A DNA stretch of 64,000 bases, from positions 31,524 through 95,523 of the forward strand of contig JBBHKE010003563.1 in the NCBI GenBank assembly GCA_037447655.1, in the 5' to 3' direction. This stretch comes from Zygnema cylindricum. Its lineage: Eukaryota; Streptophyta; Zygnematophyceae; Zygnematales; Zygnemataceae. Both the position numbers and the translations under genes were made by a program. Positions 33,067 to 52,403 of this stretch are shown here, piece after piece (positions within the stretch are counted from its first letter, which is position 1; every line of letters begins with the position of its first letter). The notes under the pieces were generated by a model. The model had not been told where the DNA came from, did no database searches, and saw only the letters and a list, made by a program, of their open reading frames with translations.

Positions 33067-33738
33067 TGTTGGGATATTTTCTTTTTCGCGACATTCGCGA
33101 AGCGTTATACCAACATTTGTTTGCTTGATGTGAAGTGTCGCGTCATCATACAAAAAGTACTACGTCGTTTCGCGACGGTACTTTTGATATCCGCGAACGA
33201 AATGTTCTATTTCGTTTCGCGTCAAATGTTCTATTTCGTTTCGCGTCACTTGTTTGTTTCGTGCGCATGTGTTTCAATTTGCGTGCAGGAGTGTTCGTGA
33301 AGTGACACATGTAAAGTCAATGTTTGGAGTTAGATGTTTCGAAGGAAGAAAGCGCGTGCGCCTTCCTTCGTGGAACTTTCATTGAAGAGTGCACAGTCAG
33401 CTAGGGACAGACTTCGTCGTTACGCTAAGTTCTGCTTGTCTTACCTTGTTGTCTCTTAGTGCAGAATAGCGAGTATAAAGGCAGCAATGTATTTGTGTAG
33501 AGTATTGAATCTTATATGATTGAATCATAGAGGATTAATCTTGAAGTAAGAGATTAGTTAAAGAGGAGAGAGAAGAGAGAGAAGAGAGAAGAGAGATGAT
33601 GTAAAGAGGCTTCGGCCAAGAACACTTATAAATTTTTTTGGTTGAATATTCCTCTTGTCTATTATATGCTTCTGCTGTGTAGATGATTTATATTTTGTGA
33701 ATAATTTTGAGTGAATGTCTTTCGCTCAAGATCCTACA
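33067..33738 (+). repeat. E3 5' LTR
   Basis: Longer than the 3' LTR by exactly 32 bp because of a tandem duplication around ATGTTCTATTTCGTTTCGCG (about 33200-33250). Confidence 0.93.
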
Positions 33739-33778
33739 ATTGGTATCGGAGCTAGTGCTTCGAAGATAGAGAGAGCGC

Positions 33779-36665
33779 ATGGGGAGGGAGAAAAATAGAA
33801 ATACTCCTTCCCCCATGTCGACTTCGGAGAGAGCAAGAGAGTTCAGTTTTTCGAGTTCTCAATTTGAGGAGACCCGGAATACGGAGAGAAAATTTGAGGA
33901 AATGTTTGACACACTTATGAGATATGTAGATTCCCGTTTTCAAACTCAACCGAGTGAGAGCAAAGAAAACACTTCCTTTCCAGCTACTGATCCATTCATT
34001 GGAGGAGCTAATGAGAGTGAGAGAAAAGAGAGGATTAGGAAGGGAAAGTCGAAGATAGAAGAAGAAGAGTCCGAGTTTGACAAAGGATTCGAAAACAAAG
34101 AAAATTATAATATGTCGGGGAAATCCTTGGCCTTTAATGGTTCCAATTATGTAGTTTGGAATAAGTTTATTTCCGGCCAACTTATTCTCAAGAAGCTTTG
34201 GAGGATTGTCAATGGAGAAGAGAAAATGCCACTCGAGAGTAAAGCACGTGCTCAATGGAGGTTGAAGGATATTGCGGCAACGACCGGTTTGATGAAGAAT
34301 TGCACTTCTTCCGTGCTTGATCATTTCCTTGCTCACGGCACAGCCCATGAGTGTTGGCAAGCACTTGAGAAGCAATATGAGAAAGGCGTTGAGAACAAGG
34401 GTCAATATGTTTATACGGACTTTATGAATTTTAAAATCAAGTCAAATGAATTGAAGGATGATGCCGTGAAGCGCTTCAATATTATACTCGAGCAATTAAT
34501 CAACAATGGTCGAGTTATCTTGGATGCGGATAAGCTAAGCGTTTTTCTTAATGCTTTACCGGAGAGGCTTTCGCATCTTAAAGCTATTTTACGAGCGAAG
34601 GCAGATAACACCTTCGGATTCACCGTCAATTTTATCAAAATGTCGGAGGGAACTCCATCAGTTTCTTCAAGTGGAGGAGGAGGAGTTCTCAACTCTACTA
34701 CTCCCGAAACCCCGGATCTTAACTATGCCGGTGGTAAAGGAGGTGGTAGAGGAGGTGGCCCGAGAGATGGTGGTGGCGGCCGAGGCAACAAGAGGGATCA
34801 AGGTCGTCCACCGAAAGTCCCTTTGGATCTTTCCAATGTGACATGCTACCGGTGTAACCGTCTTGGACATTTGTCTTCATCTTGTCCCGATAAGGACAAG
34901 CAATGTCATTTTTGCGGTAAGTGGGGGCATACGATCCCTCAATGTTATGCAAAGAGTGGAGATTCCGGAAGTGGAAGAGGGGGTAGACGAGGTGATAGAG
35001 GCGCCCGAGGTGGCAGCCGAGGAGGTGGCCGTGGTGGTGGCCGTGGTTACGGTAATGCAAATAACTTTGACTATGGTAATGAAACTTGTGATGATTTTCC
35101 GGTTCTTAACCTTACCCTTGATTCGGTAAGTAGTGGAGGAAATTTGGAGAAAGAGTGGATTATTGATACGGGGGCATCTCATCATGTTTGCACGGATGCC
35201 ACCTTGTTTGATGACATGAGGGAACTTACGGTTCCAAAGTTTATTACGGTTGCAAGCGGCCATGTCATTTCGGTTGGTACGGTTGGCACGGTTTGGCTTG
35301 ATCTTCTTTCATGAGATAATGATGGGAAAGAGAGATTGACGGAGTATCGTCTACAAAATATTCTTTATATTCCGGGCGGTTCGGTTAATTTGTTAAGCGT
35401 TCCACAAATCCAAAAGAGTGGTGGAAGCTTGCTTGCGAGAGGTGATCAATCTATCGAGATTTGGAATGAGAAGGGGGATGTAATTGGAGAAGGAGTTGTA
35501 ACGGATGCAAATCATAGTCGGCTCTTATGAAGGAGGCCGAAATCTAAAATTCCCACCAAGGGAATTTCACATCAAATTTCGGAGTTGAAAGGTGATCTTA
35601 TCTTATGGCATTATCGGATGTGTCACACATCCGAGGTAAGTTTGAAGAAGATGATTCGTCATTCTCCGGTGAGGGGTTTGGACCTCGCATCCGGTGAGAA
35701 GGTGAACGGATGCGGAGGATGTAGCAAAGGACGTCAAATTCGGAAATCCCATCCGAATAAAGACATCAAGCATCGAGCTCAAAGTCCTTTGGAGGTTGTC
35801 CACATCGATCTTTGTGGACATATTAAACCCGAGACAATTGGAGGTAATAAGTATACTTTGATAATTGTTGATGACTTCTCTCGGAAGTCATGGGTGTATT
35901 TATTGAAAAAGAAATCGGATGCATTTGAAAAATTGCAAGAATGGCATGTGATGGCCGAAAGGCAAATTGATAAGAAGCTTAAGTCCATTCGTTCGGACAA
36001 TGGAGGGGAGTTTGTTGTTTTTGAGGGGTATTGTAAGGAATGGGGGATAAGGCATCAATTCACGGCGCCTTATTCTCCGGAGTCAAATGGAGTGGCCGAG
36101 AGGAAGAATCATACCTTACAAAAAATGGTCCGTGCGATGGTTCATAGCTCTGGACGAGAGATGTTTTTGTGGGGAGATGCGATTCTTACGGCGAATATAT
36201 TTGTAACCAAAGACTCACTTCGGTTTTCGGAAGTAAAACACCGGAGGAGTTATGGAGTGGGAGAAAGCCCACGGTTCATCATTTGAGAATTTGGGGTTGT
36301 CATGCTACCGTTTTTGTGGAATCAATCAAGAGGAAGGGGAAATTTGCACCAAGGTGTTGGCCGGGAGTTTTTGTTGGTTATAGTGCGAAGGGGAATTTGT
36401 ACCGAGTGTATGATCCGGCTGGTCACACCGTGGAGGAATCTCAGAATGTGGATTTTCATGAGGATCTCAAATCCGCCATGAATTCCGTTGGGAAATTTAA
36501 AGAGAATTTGGATTTTTATGAGGAGAGTGAAATTGAGAATTTTCCGTTCATTGGGGATTCGGAATCCGATGAGGAACCGAATACAAAAAGTCAGAAAAAG
36601 AAATTGGGGAAATTGGTTGAAGTTGAATTTGAAAGAAAGAGTAACGGATCTTTGGATTCCCGAGA
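33779..36665 (+). pseudogene. E3 gag, protease and integrase, broken
   Basis: A 511-aa open frame from ATG 33779 covers gag and protease. It has a serine/arginine-rich start, a UBN2-type core (FNGSNYVVWNKF, about 34135), a Gly/Arg-rich region and two adjacent zinc knuckles CYRCNRLGHLSSSC and CHFCGKWGHTIPQC (34846-34944), then WIIDTGASHHVC (35158). It is stopped by TGA at 35312 and again at 35528. Integrase follows: HYRMCHTSEV, CGGCSKGRQ, VHIDLCGH (about 35799), RSDNGGEFV (about 35992), ending with a frameshift near 36190 and SKTPEELWSGRKP. The two-knuckle gag differs from the single knuckle of E1/E2, so E3 is another lineage. Confidence 0.92.
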
Positions 36666-36935
36666 GACTTAGTAAGATTTAGGTACCTCTCTCTCTAAGA
36701 GAGCTTGTAACTATAAAGGTCATCTTTGACCAGCCATAAATTACTGCTCAGGGGAGCAAATTCAGTGATTCGTTTTGCGTTTGACTCAGGGGAGTCTTGT
36801 CCTCACAGGGGTGAGGGTGGTCAGAATACTTTTGTGCCTGGGCGGCGCTTATTCAGTGGGGAAGTGGAAGGGGCAAATATTATCCTAGAGGCTTTCCATA
36901 GGCTGCTCATTCTGTGGGTCAATCGAGACAACAGA
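36660..36935 (+). repeat. Foreign copia LTR fragment inside E3
   Basis: From GACTTAGTAAGATTTAGGTACC to GAATTTCA this matches the reverse complement of the solo LTR at 3522-3930 (same CTCTCTAAGAGAGCTTGTAAC, CTCAGGGGAG and final GAATTTCA). Only the 3' part of that LTR is present. It lies between the integrase linker and RT of E3 with no visible TSD. Confidence 0.85.
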
Positions 36936-36963
36936 ATTTCAGTAGCAATCACTTACGGAGAAT

Positions 36964-38470
36964 ATGAGCGGTGACCCTCAATCTTATGGCGAGGCGAGGA
37001 AGTCGGCCGATTGGAAGAGTAAGTGGAAACCGGCGTGGGAGAAAGAATTTAAATCGGTGGTTGATAATCGAACTTTTGAGGAAGTAAAATTACCGGAGGG
37101 GAAAAAGGCGATAGATGCAAAGTGGGTATTTAAGACGAAGACTGGAGCTTTAGGTGAAATTATTAAGTACAAGGCGAGGCTTGTTTGTAAGGGCTTCCAA
37201 CAACGTGAGGGAATCGATTTTAATGAGACTTATGCACCCGTGGTGAAGTTCGACTCACTACGGATTATTATTGCACTTGCAGCGATGGGGAAGAAGCACG
37301 TCCATCAAATGGACGTGGAGACCGCGTTTTTAAATGGTGAGTTGGAGGAAGAGGTATATAAGAAGGTACAAGAAGGTGTCTCTCCTTTGCGGGAAGGAAA
37401 TGTATAGCGTTTGAGAAAGTCTTTATATGGTTTGAAACAAGCGCCACGCACTTGGTATTTGAGACTTCATCAAGTACTATTAAAGTTTGTATTTGTACGG
37501 ACTACGTCCGATTCTGGAGTTTACGTAAAAGGTGAAGGGGTTGACCAAATCATCTTTTTTGTTTATGTGGATGATTTCTTGATAGCATGCGACAAGTTGG
37601 AGCGCATTGATGAGTTGAAACGTTACCTTGGATTACATTTCAATGTAACGGATCTTGGTGAGGTACAATATATTTTGGGGATTGAAGTGATACGCGACAA
37701 AGAGGTGAACATTAAATTGAGTCAAGCTCAATATTGTAAGGAGATTTTGGAGAGATTTGGTATGACTGCACGAAACCGCTTTTGACGCCGTTGGATGCAA
37801 ATCTATACATTCGCAAGTTTGAGGAAGAAGATTCTGTCGATGTACCATATCGAGAGGCGGTTGGTTCACTTATGTACCTTAGCGTTGGTATTCGTCGAGA
37901 TATTTCGGCCGCGGTTTCCATCGTCAGCCATTATTGTCACGAGCAAAAGAAGGCGCATTGGGAGGCCGTACGACGTATATTTTGATATTTGGTTGAAACA
38001 ATTGATGTTGGACTTCTATTAACTTCAGACAATAATTATTTGGATTGCGTTGGTTATTGTGACGCCGATTGGGGCGGCAATTTTGATTCAAGTAAGTCCA
38101 CGTCAAGGTACGCGTTTATTTTTGGAGGAGCCGCGATCTCGTGGAGTTCTAGGCTACAACCTACGGTTGCGTTGAGTTCCACAAAATCTGAGTACATGGT
38201 TGTGTGTCATGCAGCTAAGGCTTCGATTTGGATTAAGGATGTGTTACGTGAGTTAAGCATTCATATTTGTTGTATGACGATTTATTCTGACAGCATGAGT
38301 TCGATGGCGTTGGCGAAAAATCGTGTGTTTCACAAGAGGACGAAACACATCAGGATCCAATGGCATTTTGTAAGAGATTTGGTTACGGCGAACGAGATTG
38401 TATTTCGTACGTTCCGACAAATGCAATATGTATTTGAGAGGGGGCGACCAAAACTTGGATTATTTTGAAG
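36964..38470 (+). pseudogene. E3 reverse transcriptase and RNase H, broken
   Basis: RT: DPQSYGEARKS, DAKWVFKTKTG, GIDFNETYAPVVKF, QMDVETAFLNGELEEEVY, stop TAG at 37405, YGLKQAPRTWY, FFVYVDDFLIAC (about 37558), ILGIEVIRDK; a frameshift follows near 37785. RNase H: YREAVGSLMYLSVGIRRD, stop TGA at 37983, GYCDADWGG (about 38056), LSSTKSEYMV (about 38174), KHIRIQWHFVRD (about 38343). The usual end of pol is scrambled before the 3' LTR. Confidence 0.92.
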
Positions 38471-38501
38471 AGTTTGGCGATTACGACAATATGAGGAGGA
38501 T

Positions 38502-39141
38502 TGTTGGGATATTGTCGTTTTCGCGACATTTCGCGAAGTTTCATACCAACATTTGTTTGCTTGACGCAAAGTGTCGCGTCATCATACAAAAAGTACTACG
38601 TCGTTTCGCGAGGGTACTTCTGATATCCGCGAACGAAATGTTCTATTTCGTTTCGCGTCACTTGTTTGTTTTGTGCGCAGGTGTTTCAATTTGCGTGCAG
38701 GTGTGTTCGTGAAGTGACACGTGTAAAGTCAATGTTTGGAGTTAGATGTTTCGAAGGAAGAAAGCGCGTGCGCCTTCCTTCGTGGAACTTTCATTGAAGA
38801 GTGCACAGTCAGCTAGGGACAGACTTCGTCGCTACGCTAAGTTCTGCTTGTCTTACCTTGTTGTCTCTTAGTGCAGAGTAGCGAGTATATAGGGATTAAT
38901 GTATTTGTGCAGAGTATTGAATCTTATATGATTGAATCATAGAGGATTAATCTTGAAGTAAGAGATTAGTTAAAGAGGAGAGAGAAGAGAGAAGAGAGAT
39001 GATGTAAAGAGGCTTCGGCCAAGAACACTTATAAATCTTTTTGGTTGAATATTCCTCTTGTCTATTATGAGCTTCCACTGTGTAAATGATATATGTTTTG
39101 TGAATAATTTTGAGTAAATGTCTTTTGCTGAAGATCCTACA
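38502..39141 (+). repeat. E3 3' LTR
   Basis: 640 bp, same ends as the 5' LTR and lacking its 32-bp duplication. The two LTRs differ at several sites, so the insertion is not recent. Confidence 0.93.
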
Positions 39142-39146
39142 TCAGG

Positions 39147-39824
39147 TGGCACCCACGTCTTATTGCTGATAAGTCATGGCCCCTTTGTGCTTCATAGTAA
39201 ACTCTCCAAAGACAGAGTTCGTAGTGTCGAAACCACAAACAACAACAACTACACTGCTCTTGTTATTAACATTAAGAAATTATCAGTGTTAATGTGAAAT
39301 TAGAATATATAATGCAAATTTAGTGAAATGAGAAGTGGTGGATTATAGTTCACTCTCTTATATAATGTTGTTAACACTAGTTAATGATTTTTGGACAAAA
39401 AGTCGCGACCGTATAGTGTTATTAACTCGAACAAATATGGGTAGTGTTGTTGATATGATACGAGGGCGTTACAAAAAACAACTCATCCGCCCAGGATTGT
39501 TTTGCCAAACCCAAACATCCTAAAACTATGTTTTAAACCCATAAATGTCGTTCAAGAACATAAAACCTGTTCAAAACACAAATAATGCAACGATAAAGTA
39601 CAGAACAAATATTCTCACCATAAACCCCAGTTTTCCACTATTTTCCAGTTGTCCTTGTTAACCGCACATCAACATTTCATAGTAACCAAAGTAAGTAGTA
39701 CCTATATATGAAATAATATATATAATGGTAATATAATATAGTTCATGGATAGGATACTATATTTCACGTGTATTTAGGTACACACTGTGAATAGCAACAA
39801 AAGGTACCATATTGTTTTTTCCTC
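39147..39824. other. Intergenic AT-rich DNA
   Basis: Contains MITE-like motifs (AGTGTTATTAAC, TTGTTAACACTAG) without a definable element. No gene. Confidence 0.45.
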
Positions 39825-40709
39825 TAAGATAAAATTTGCCCCTTTTACTTCCCCACTATATAAGTGCCACCCTGGCAAACAAAATATTGACCACCCTTAC
39901 CCTTGTGTGGGTCCGACTCCCCTGAGCCGAACGCAAAAAGAATCACTGGATTCGCTCCCCTGAGCTGTAAGTTATGGCTGGCCAAAGTCAGCAAATATAT
40001 ACAGATGGCCCCTGGGAGGGAGGGCTTCAAAAACTTCTAAAATGACAAAGTCCTAATCTACCTACTCACATGGCCTATCTAATAAACCCTCCACCCATCG
40101 GAGGGCTGTAAAGTACTACATAAATGTACAACCTATATACCAGCCGTCATGAAATTCGTACGGCATCTATACTGCACCACTAAGGAGAAGGTATCGTCCA
40201 TGTCTGACGCCATAGTCTTGTCTCCTCCTTCTTCGACATCCAATAGTATGTTGCCACGTGTCATTTTGTTGCTATTTTGGCGTAATCCGCCAAAAGAACC
40301 ATTCGGGTCCATCGGCGCTCACGCTGACCGTCCGTTTGAAAGTTCTCCTCTTTTGTTGTTCGTCCGATTTATACGGCGCGCCGAAAGTTCCGTGCGTCCG
40401 TTCTGTTTTATGTGCGCCGGTTTAGATTCATTCCGCTTAAATGTCTTAGTGCGCGTGTTATGTGTTTACAGCTAAATAACACCCCATGTGTGTATCGGCA
40501 TCTTCTACGACAATTCGATAAGGACACCGACTGTAATGGATCAGTACGGCCAAGGATCAACTCCCAACTAGGTCACACTATTTTTGGTAGAAGCACATTT
40601 TCTCTCATTCCTGCCTAAGTCTATCTTTTTGGCCTCCAAATAGACAGCCATAGCTCTGACTCTACGCTTAGAGTCCAAAATAAATAAACTAAGAATTACT
40701 TCTCTAACA
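39825..40709 (-). mobile_element. Truncated copia LTR of the E2/solo-LTR group
   Basis: On the minus strand starts TGTTAGAGAAGTAATTC, preceded (plus 40710-40735) by the polypurine tract AATAAGAAATAAAAGGAG and possibly some interior. Shares TAAGTGCCACCCTGGCA, CTCCCCTGAG and GCAAAAAGAATCACTG with the LTR at 3522. It lacks the last 230 bp or so of the LTR. The stretch to about 41057 beyond the PPT is unassigned. Confidence 0.8.
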
Positions 40710-41057
40710 CTCCTTTTATTTCTTATTCTAGTTTTTGCTTTGTTGTTTTGGAAAGCTTTAGTCCTCTCTATGCCTCGGAATGTGTTGGAGAGAGAGTTTG
40801 AGGACTTCGAATGTTTTCATTAAGTCCGGTTCAGTACGAACCAGAATTGGTGTTATAGTGACTCATAGCCTATGCCCACCGGAGCATATGTAACTTTTTG
40901 CCCATTCCGATGATTTTTCGAAAACGGGTCTTGTTTACACCAAAATTTTGGCACGTAACTCCGATTGAAGGTGTCTTGTGACACGTCATACGCTTCGACG
41001 TCATCAAACATAGGCGCAAAAACAAACCTGCAGATTTTCAAACTTACTAGTACTTAC

Positions 41058-41260
41058 TACACCTTGAATCGTTATTAGCGTATAGAAATAATTAGTGTAA
41101 AGAAAAAATTAGCATCATTCATTCTAATTTAGTGCCAGGAGACGTGGCAGATTATGGTCCACGTCCTTAAATAGTGTAACTTATTATATTTAAGGTATCA
41201 ATGTCAAAATTTTGGGGTGCCGATATAGCGTACATAAGGCTAATAACGATTCACGGTGTA
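41058..41260. mobile_element. MITE, TACACCG family, near the 3' end of the katanin-like gene
   Basis: 203 bp, ends TACACCTTGAATCGTTATTA and AATAACGATTCACGGTGTA, interior AT-rich. Older than the 26848 copy. From 41261 to 41980 nothing else is seen apart from the expected gene 3' UTR. Confidence 0.82.
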
Positions 41261-41980
41261 GTACGCGCGAAAACAACGAAATAACCATTCGGTAAACCTA
41301 TCCGTAACATTACTGTCGGCGCCTGATGGAGAAGTTGCCTTAGTCATTTTGTACGGTTAGGAACAATTGTGGTATCAAAAATTGTACATGCTATTTTTGG
41401 TAATTTTTTCTATGAATATCTCACATATCTATGAGCAGAATTACTTGTAATTGTGTGTGTGTGTTCCTCCTATTATTATCTACATTTTAGTTGATTTGCG
41501 GAGCTACTGTGTCTCTGATCTGTGAGTTAACAACTGTTGAAGTTGCTGCTTTTTAGACCGGATTTTATGAGAGTTTCCGGCTTGTTTTTAATTCTGAAAT
41601 GACTACACCTGCATCTTCATCGGTTCCGGCAGTCGTCTCAGAACAACATGTTTACACAAACAATTTGTCGTTTTCTTATTCCCATAACTAAGCCACAAAC
41701 TCTCACCATTTATATGTGAAAAATTCCCACAAATGGGCAAAATGAATACTGAACAATAATTATCCTTTCTTTTTTTCTCCATAATTCTGCATTTTCCCAA
41801 AAATTATCGGGTCTAGCGAATGAATACTCTCCTAAAATCATTATTCAGTAAATAGTTTCCTACCAACACTTTTTAATGACTAAATAGTTCTCTACCAACG
41901 CTTTCTACGGACTAAATAGTTCTCTAAATAAAGCCTTTGTCATGGTCTTATACTAATACTAAACACTATTTATCTACAAT

Positions 41981-48516
<6,536 letters not shown>

Positions 48517-49892
48517 GGCTGCCTAATATGGCTGAGCAATACTAGACTTGGGCTGATTTTCTCAAATCACTGGCACAGTCAGTTCAAACTTGAAATCTAC
48601 AGTAAAGTTCGAAACGTGCACAAATTTCGTATGGAAAAGTATTAGAATCAGCACGCTCTACAGAAAGTCAGAAATGCACTGTAAAGGGAATTTCATGCGG
48701 CTAATTTCTTCTGACCGCACAGAATTTTCTGTAAAGGAATTTTTAAATTTGGTGGCAAGTATTGGAAACGCACATAATTATCGCACTGAATTATCGCACG
48801 GAATGTTCGCACGTCATATAGCTTGAAACTTCAAAAGTCCACGCTGTACGTCTGACAAATGAAAGGGGCTACAGACCACTTTCACTAGAATCAATTTGAA
48901 CCGTCCGATTGATCAATAAAAAGCCGGATTTGGCTCGTTAGATCCATGGTAAATCGATCTGAGCATGGCAATCATTATGACTGACAGAAAAGTACGGTTA
49001 TCTTTTGTCGTTATAGGTACTGTTTAAACGGTTGTCTGAGGGGAGTCACTGTACTGTACTGTGCACTGTACTGTAGCTAACTTTGGGCAAATATCCCATT
49101 GTAACGGAGAGCCTTCGTAGCCCCTTCGTAACCCCCCGAAAAAGTTAACGGACCAGCAAGCACTTTTCCCTCTCAAACAGAAAAATGGACCAGTAGAATT
49201 CTGTTATTTATGCCAATATAAGATACGACAAATTAACGAAGGGGCTTTTCGTTACACTTGGCAACCTATAACCCATACCGTACTGCGGTTCCGGAAGTTG
49301 AGCCGTCCATATCTCCAGAACCGTAAAAAGCTAGATCGAGAGCTCGAGGAAAAGCTAGACCGTACTTTTCGGCCTAGTCTGACGTGTTCGTACCTCTGCC
49401 GTCTTCCTGGCAATTATACATTTGACCGTTGAGATGATGGCGTGAAATTCCAGCGCTATTTTCACGCCATTTAAAGTACGGTATCTACGGTACAGTACAG
49501 TATAGTACTATAATGTACTGTACTATACACGTATACGATGTAGACATAACAAAATTAATACTGTGGTGCAACCAGAACAAAGTACGTCCCAAGAACTTCA
49601 TAATTACGATACTTTATCATCATCATCGTATTTTATATTTAGTTCTAAATTGAAACATACTTGAAATTTCGTAATCCAAAACGGTTCGCCTTTCGATTTT
49701 ATTTTTTTAGCAAGACTGTCTTTACTTTTAGCAAACCCTAATACAAAACCCTAATACAAACCCTAAAAGCTTGAACTATCCAAACCCTAATCTTATTTTT
49801 CAACAATGGTGCAACACGCAATCATTTGAATAAAAACAAATAAAAGGTTAGGGTTTCTACTGGTCATATATTTGACATTATTGAAGGCAACC
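48517..49892. promoter_or_regulatory. Intergenic region between two divergent genes
   Basis: About 1.4 kb between the ATG of the katanin-like gene and that of the TMEM19-like gene; promoters of both must lie here. GTAC-rich palindromic stretches (CTGTACTGTACTGTGCAC at about 49052-49070 and TACAGTACAGTATAG at about 49492-49530) are conspicuous. No transposon boundary found. Telobox-like AAACCCTAA motifs occur three times at about 49734-49790, just upstream of the TMEM19-like start. Confidence 0.5.
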
Positions 49893-50396
49893 ATGGATTG
49901 GAGAGGGCTGGTTTGGATTTTGTTCTCCTTTCTCTTTGCAGTCACTCTGGCGAGGAGTGGATTACGGAAAAAAAGTTTGTCGTTTTCTGGTTCTGTTGCA
50001 GCATTTTTTGTAGGGGCGATCACTATGGCATATGGATTTAGGTACGGCCTCTTGTCCATTTCGTTCTGCAGTTTGTAATTCTCTCTCTCTCTCGCGCGCT
50101 CTTCCTTCCTCCCCCCTTCCCTCCTAACCTCCCTCTCTTCTTCCCTCCCTTCTTCACCCTTTCGCTCCCTCTCCCTCCCCCTACCCCTCCCCTCCCTTCC
50201 CCCTTTCCCTCCCCCTCCCCCTACCCCTCCCCCCCTCCTCCCCCCCTCCTCCTCTCCCTCCCCCCTCCTCCCCCCTCCTCCTCTCCTCCCCCCCCCCCCC
50301 CCATAATTTTGTTTCAATAAATGTTTCGCTTTCCGATTTTGGAAGTTCACTGGTGACTTAGGTGCAAGAGAAAAAAACATGATCATTTTTATATAT

Positions 50397-50427
<31 letters not shown>

Positions 50428-52403
50428 CCAATGTTTTATTTTATAGGTTTGGAGCTACTTTAGTTGCATTTTACCTCAGCTCTTCTAAATTGACAAAATA
50501 TAAATCTGCCCAAAAAAAAAAATTGGAGGACGAGTTTAAGGAAGGAGGTCAACGTGACTGGTATGGGCAACCCTAAAAAAACCCTAAAATCTGGCAATAG
50601 CTTTTGGAAAGCCTTGGAAAAAATTGTGAATTGCTTTAATTTTTGAATCGTGAAAACTTTAAAACCTTCAGAAACCTATTTGTGCACTCTTTTTTTCTAA
50701 CTTCCTTTAGTCTGGCGGTCCAACAGTTGTTTATGTTAGTTGTTTAGTTTCATTTTAAAATATTAAACAACATTATTATAAAATAAAAGGTAAAGTACAT
50801 TCTTAACACTAAAAAAGAGCCGTAAAATTTGAAGTACACCCAAGGAAGAACCTTAAAAAAATATGTGTATTGCCCTTAAGAATCCCTGACCTTTTTGACT
50901 ATCATTTCTTACTCCTAAAACTGAAGAAACCTTTAAAAATTTGCGTTTCTGTTTCTGTTCACAGAAATATAAGTTCCAAAAGGTTTTGTAAAGGTTATTT
51001 AGGGGTCGAACAGTTGATCACCTGGTTTTCTTTTCCCCTGTTCGTAAATTTTAAACATCAATATTATAAAATAGAAGGTCAAGTGGGTGATTTTTTAAGT
51101 CATTTTTTGTTATTTATATTCACCTGATCCACCTTAATAATGGTACGCAGGTCGCAAGTTTTGGCAAATAGTTTCTCAGCAACTCTGATTTGCATTTTTC
51201 TTTGGTACGAAGGAGGTTGGGAAGACCATTTTTTGGATTCAAAACGAAATTTTTTGAATACTTTTCTTTTAGGAGCTTTTTTGGGACATTATTCTTGTTG
51301 CAATGGAGACACCTGGGCTTCGGAAATTGGAATTTTGAGTTCCTCTCCACCCCGTTTAATCACCACCTTTAAGGTAATTTACACTTTCCCCAAATATACC
51401 AATTCACCTATCTAAATAAAGGGGTTTAAACGGATGTTTATCATACAATTCCTACTTTTCTGGTAGTGATTCTGATCCACACTAAAATGGTTAAAATCTC
51501 ATGGATTTGGTGGCTCAAATCACCTTGAAAGGTGCACTTTTGGTCACCGTAATTAGTGTGGACCAGACTATATTATGCACAAATATATTTTTATAGTTCC
51601 TCATCCGGCTTTGGGTTTTTCAACTTTTGGGGTTCCCAGACTCCTTGCATGTTGGCAAAAAAAAAAAAAAAACTAACCGGAAGGCTTCTTTCTTGTTACT
51701 ATTGTTGTTGTTTTCTTTTGTTTTTTTTGTTTTAGCAAAATCACTATTTTTACGTCCTTTTCTCTTTTTTCCTTTTTATAGAAAGTCCCACATGGAACTA
51801 ACGGTGGAATAAGCTCATTTGGAACTTTAGCAAGTTCTATGGGAGGAGGATTTATTGGAATTTGTTATTTTCTTTTGGGATTCTTGACAATTTATGACCA
51901 AGGATCCACTTCAAATATGTTAATTGGACAAATTGGAATCATTCCCCTTGGCGTTTTTGGGGGATTTTTTGGTTCGATGGTTGACTCTTTTTTGGGTGCG
52001 ATTCTACAATATAGTGGTTATTGCACTTTAAGGAAAAAGGTCAGTTTTTTTTCCCGTGGAAATTATATGGGGGAAAATCTGTTTCAGAAGTCTTTACGTT
52101 TTGGAAAATGTATTTCGGAATATCTGGCAGATGTTTGGACGCAAATATGTATTTTTGTTTTTAAATCTACTTTGAATTTTGAGGTTTTCCTGAAGGAAAG
52201 GAAATCTCTTGTGGACAAATTCTTGTCTTTCTAGCACATTCAGTTTTTTTTTTTTTTTTTTTTTGTCTCAGGTTGTGAACCATCCAGGTCCATCCGTCCA
52301 ACATATTACTGGATTTTATATTTTAACCAATGGTGGGGTTAATTTTATAAGTGCAATTATTACCGCGATTGTCACTGGAGCTATTGCTGTTATCCTTTTC
52401 TGA
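49893..52403 (+). CDS. TMEM19/PGR-type DUF92 membrane protein (291 aa, 5 exons)
   Basis: Exons 49893-50041, 50447-50560, 51151-51373, 51782-52039, 52272-52403, GT-AG throughout, 876 nt with stop. A short N-terminal hydrophobic segment (GLVWILFSFLFAVTLARSG) starts the protein. Conserved DUF92 features follow: KSLSFSGSVAAFFVG, then FGATLVAFYLSSSKLTK, GQRDWSQVLANS (split by intron 2), DTWASEIGILS, PHGTNGGIS, GGFFGSMVDSFLGA and the end HITG-YILTNGGVNFISA. Six or so transmembrane helices. The family includes human TMEM19, plant PGR and plastid VTE6 (phytyl-phosphate kinase). No transit peptide is seen, so PGR-like membrane location is more likely than VTE6. The conserved Asp residues in DTWASE and SMVDS are the family signature. 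Exact reaction unknown. Confidence 0.93.
50082..50302. repeat. CU-rich tract in intron 1 of the TMEM19-like gene
   Basis: Sense-strand pyrimidines almost without interruption (CTCTCTCTCT, CCCCTCC blocks, ending in a C run), starting about 40 nt after the 5' splice site at 50042. A T27-type run at about 50399-50427 precedes the acceptor. Confidence 0.95.

Larger units (their letters stand above)
33067..39141 (+). mobile_element. Ty1/copia element E3, full length, decayed
   Basis: LTRs 33067-33738 (672 bp) and 38502-39141 (640 bp), both TGTTGGGATATT...GATCCTACA. The TSD is imperfect, TCAAG (33062-33066) against TCAGG (39142-39146). The primer site TGGTATCGGAGC (33741 on) is of the standard type, matching the 3' end of initiator tRNA-Met, unlike E1/E2. 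Purine-rich GAGGAGGA precedes the 3' LTR. Gag and pol are recognisable with several stops and frameshifts plus an embedded foreign LTR piece. Confidence 0.95.

Noticed and set aside
33752-34405. 217-aa minus-strand frame
   Set aside because: Antisense shadow of the E3 gag.
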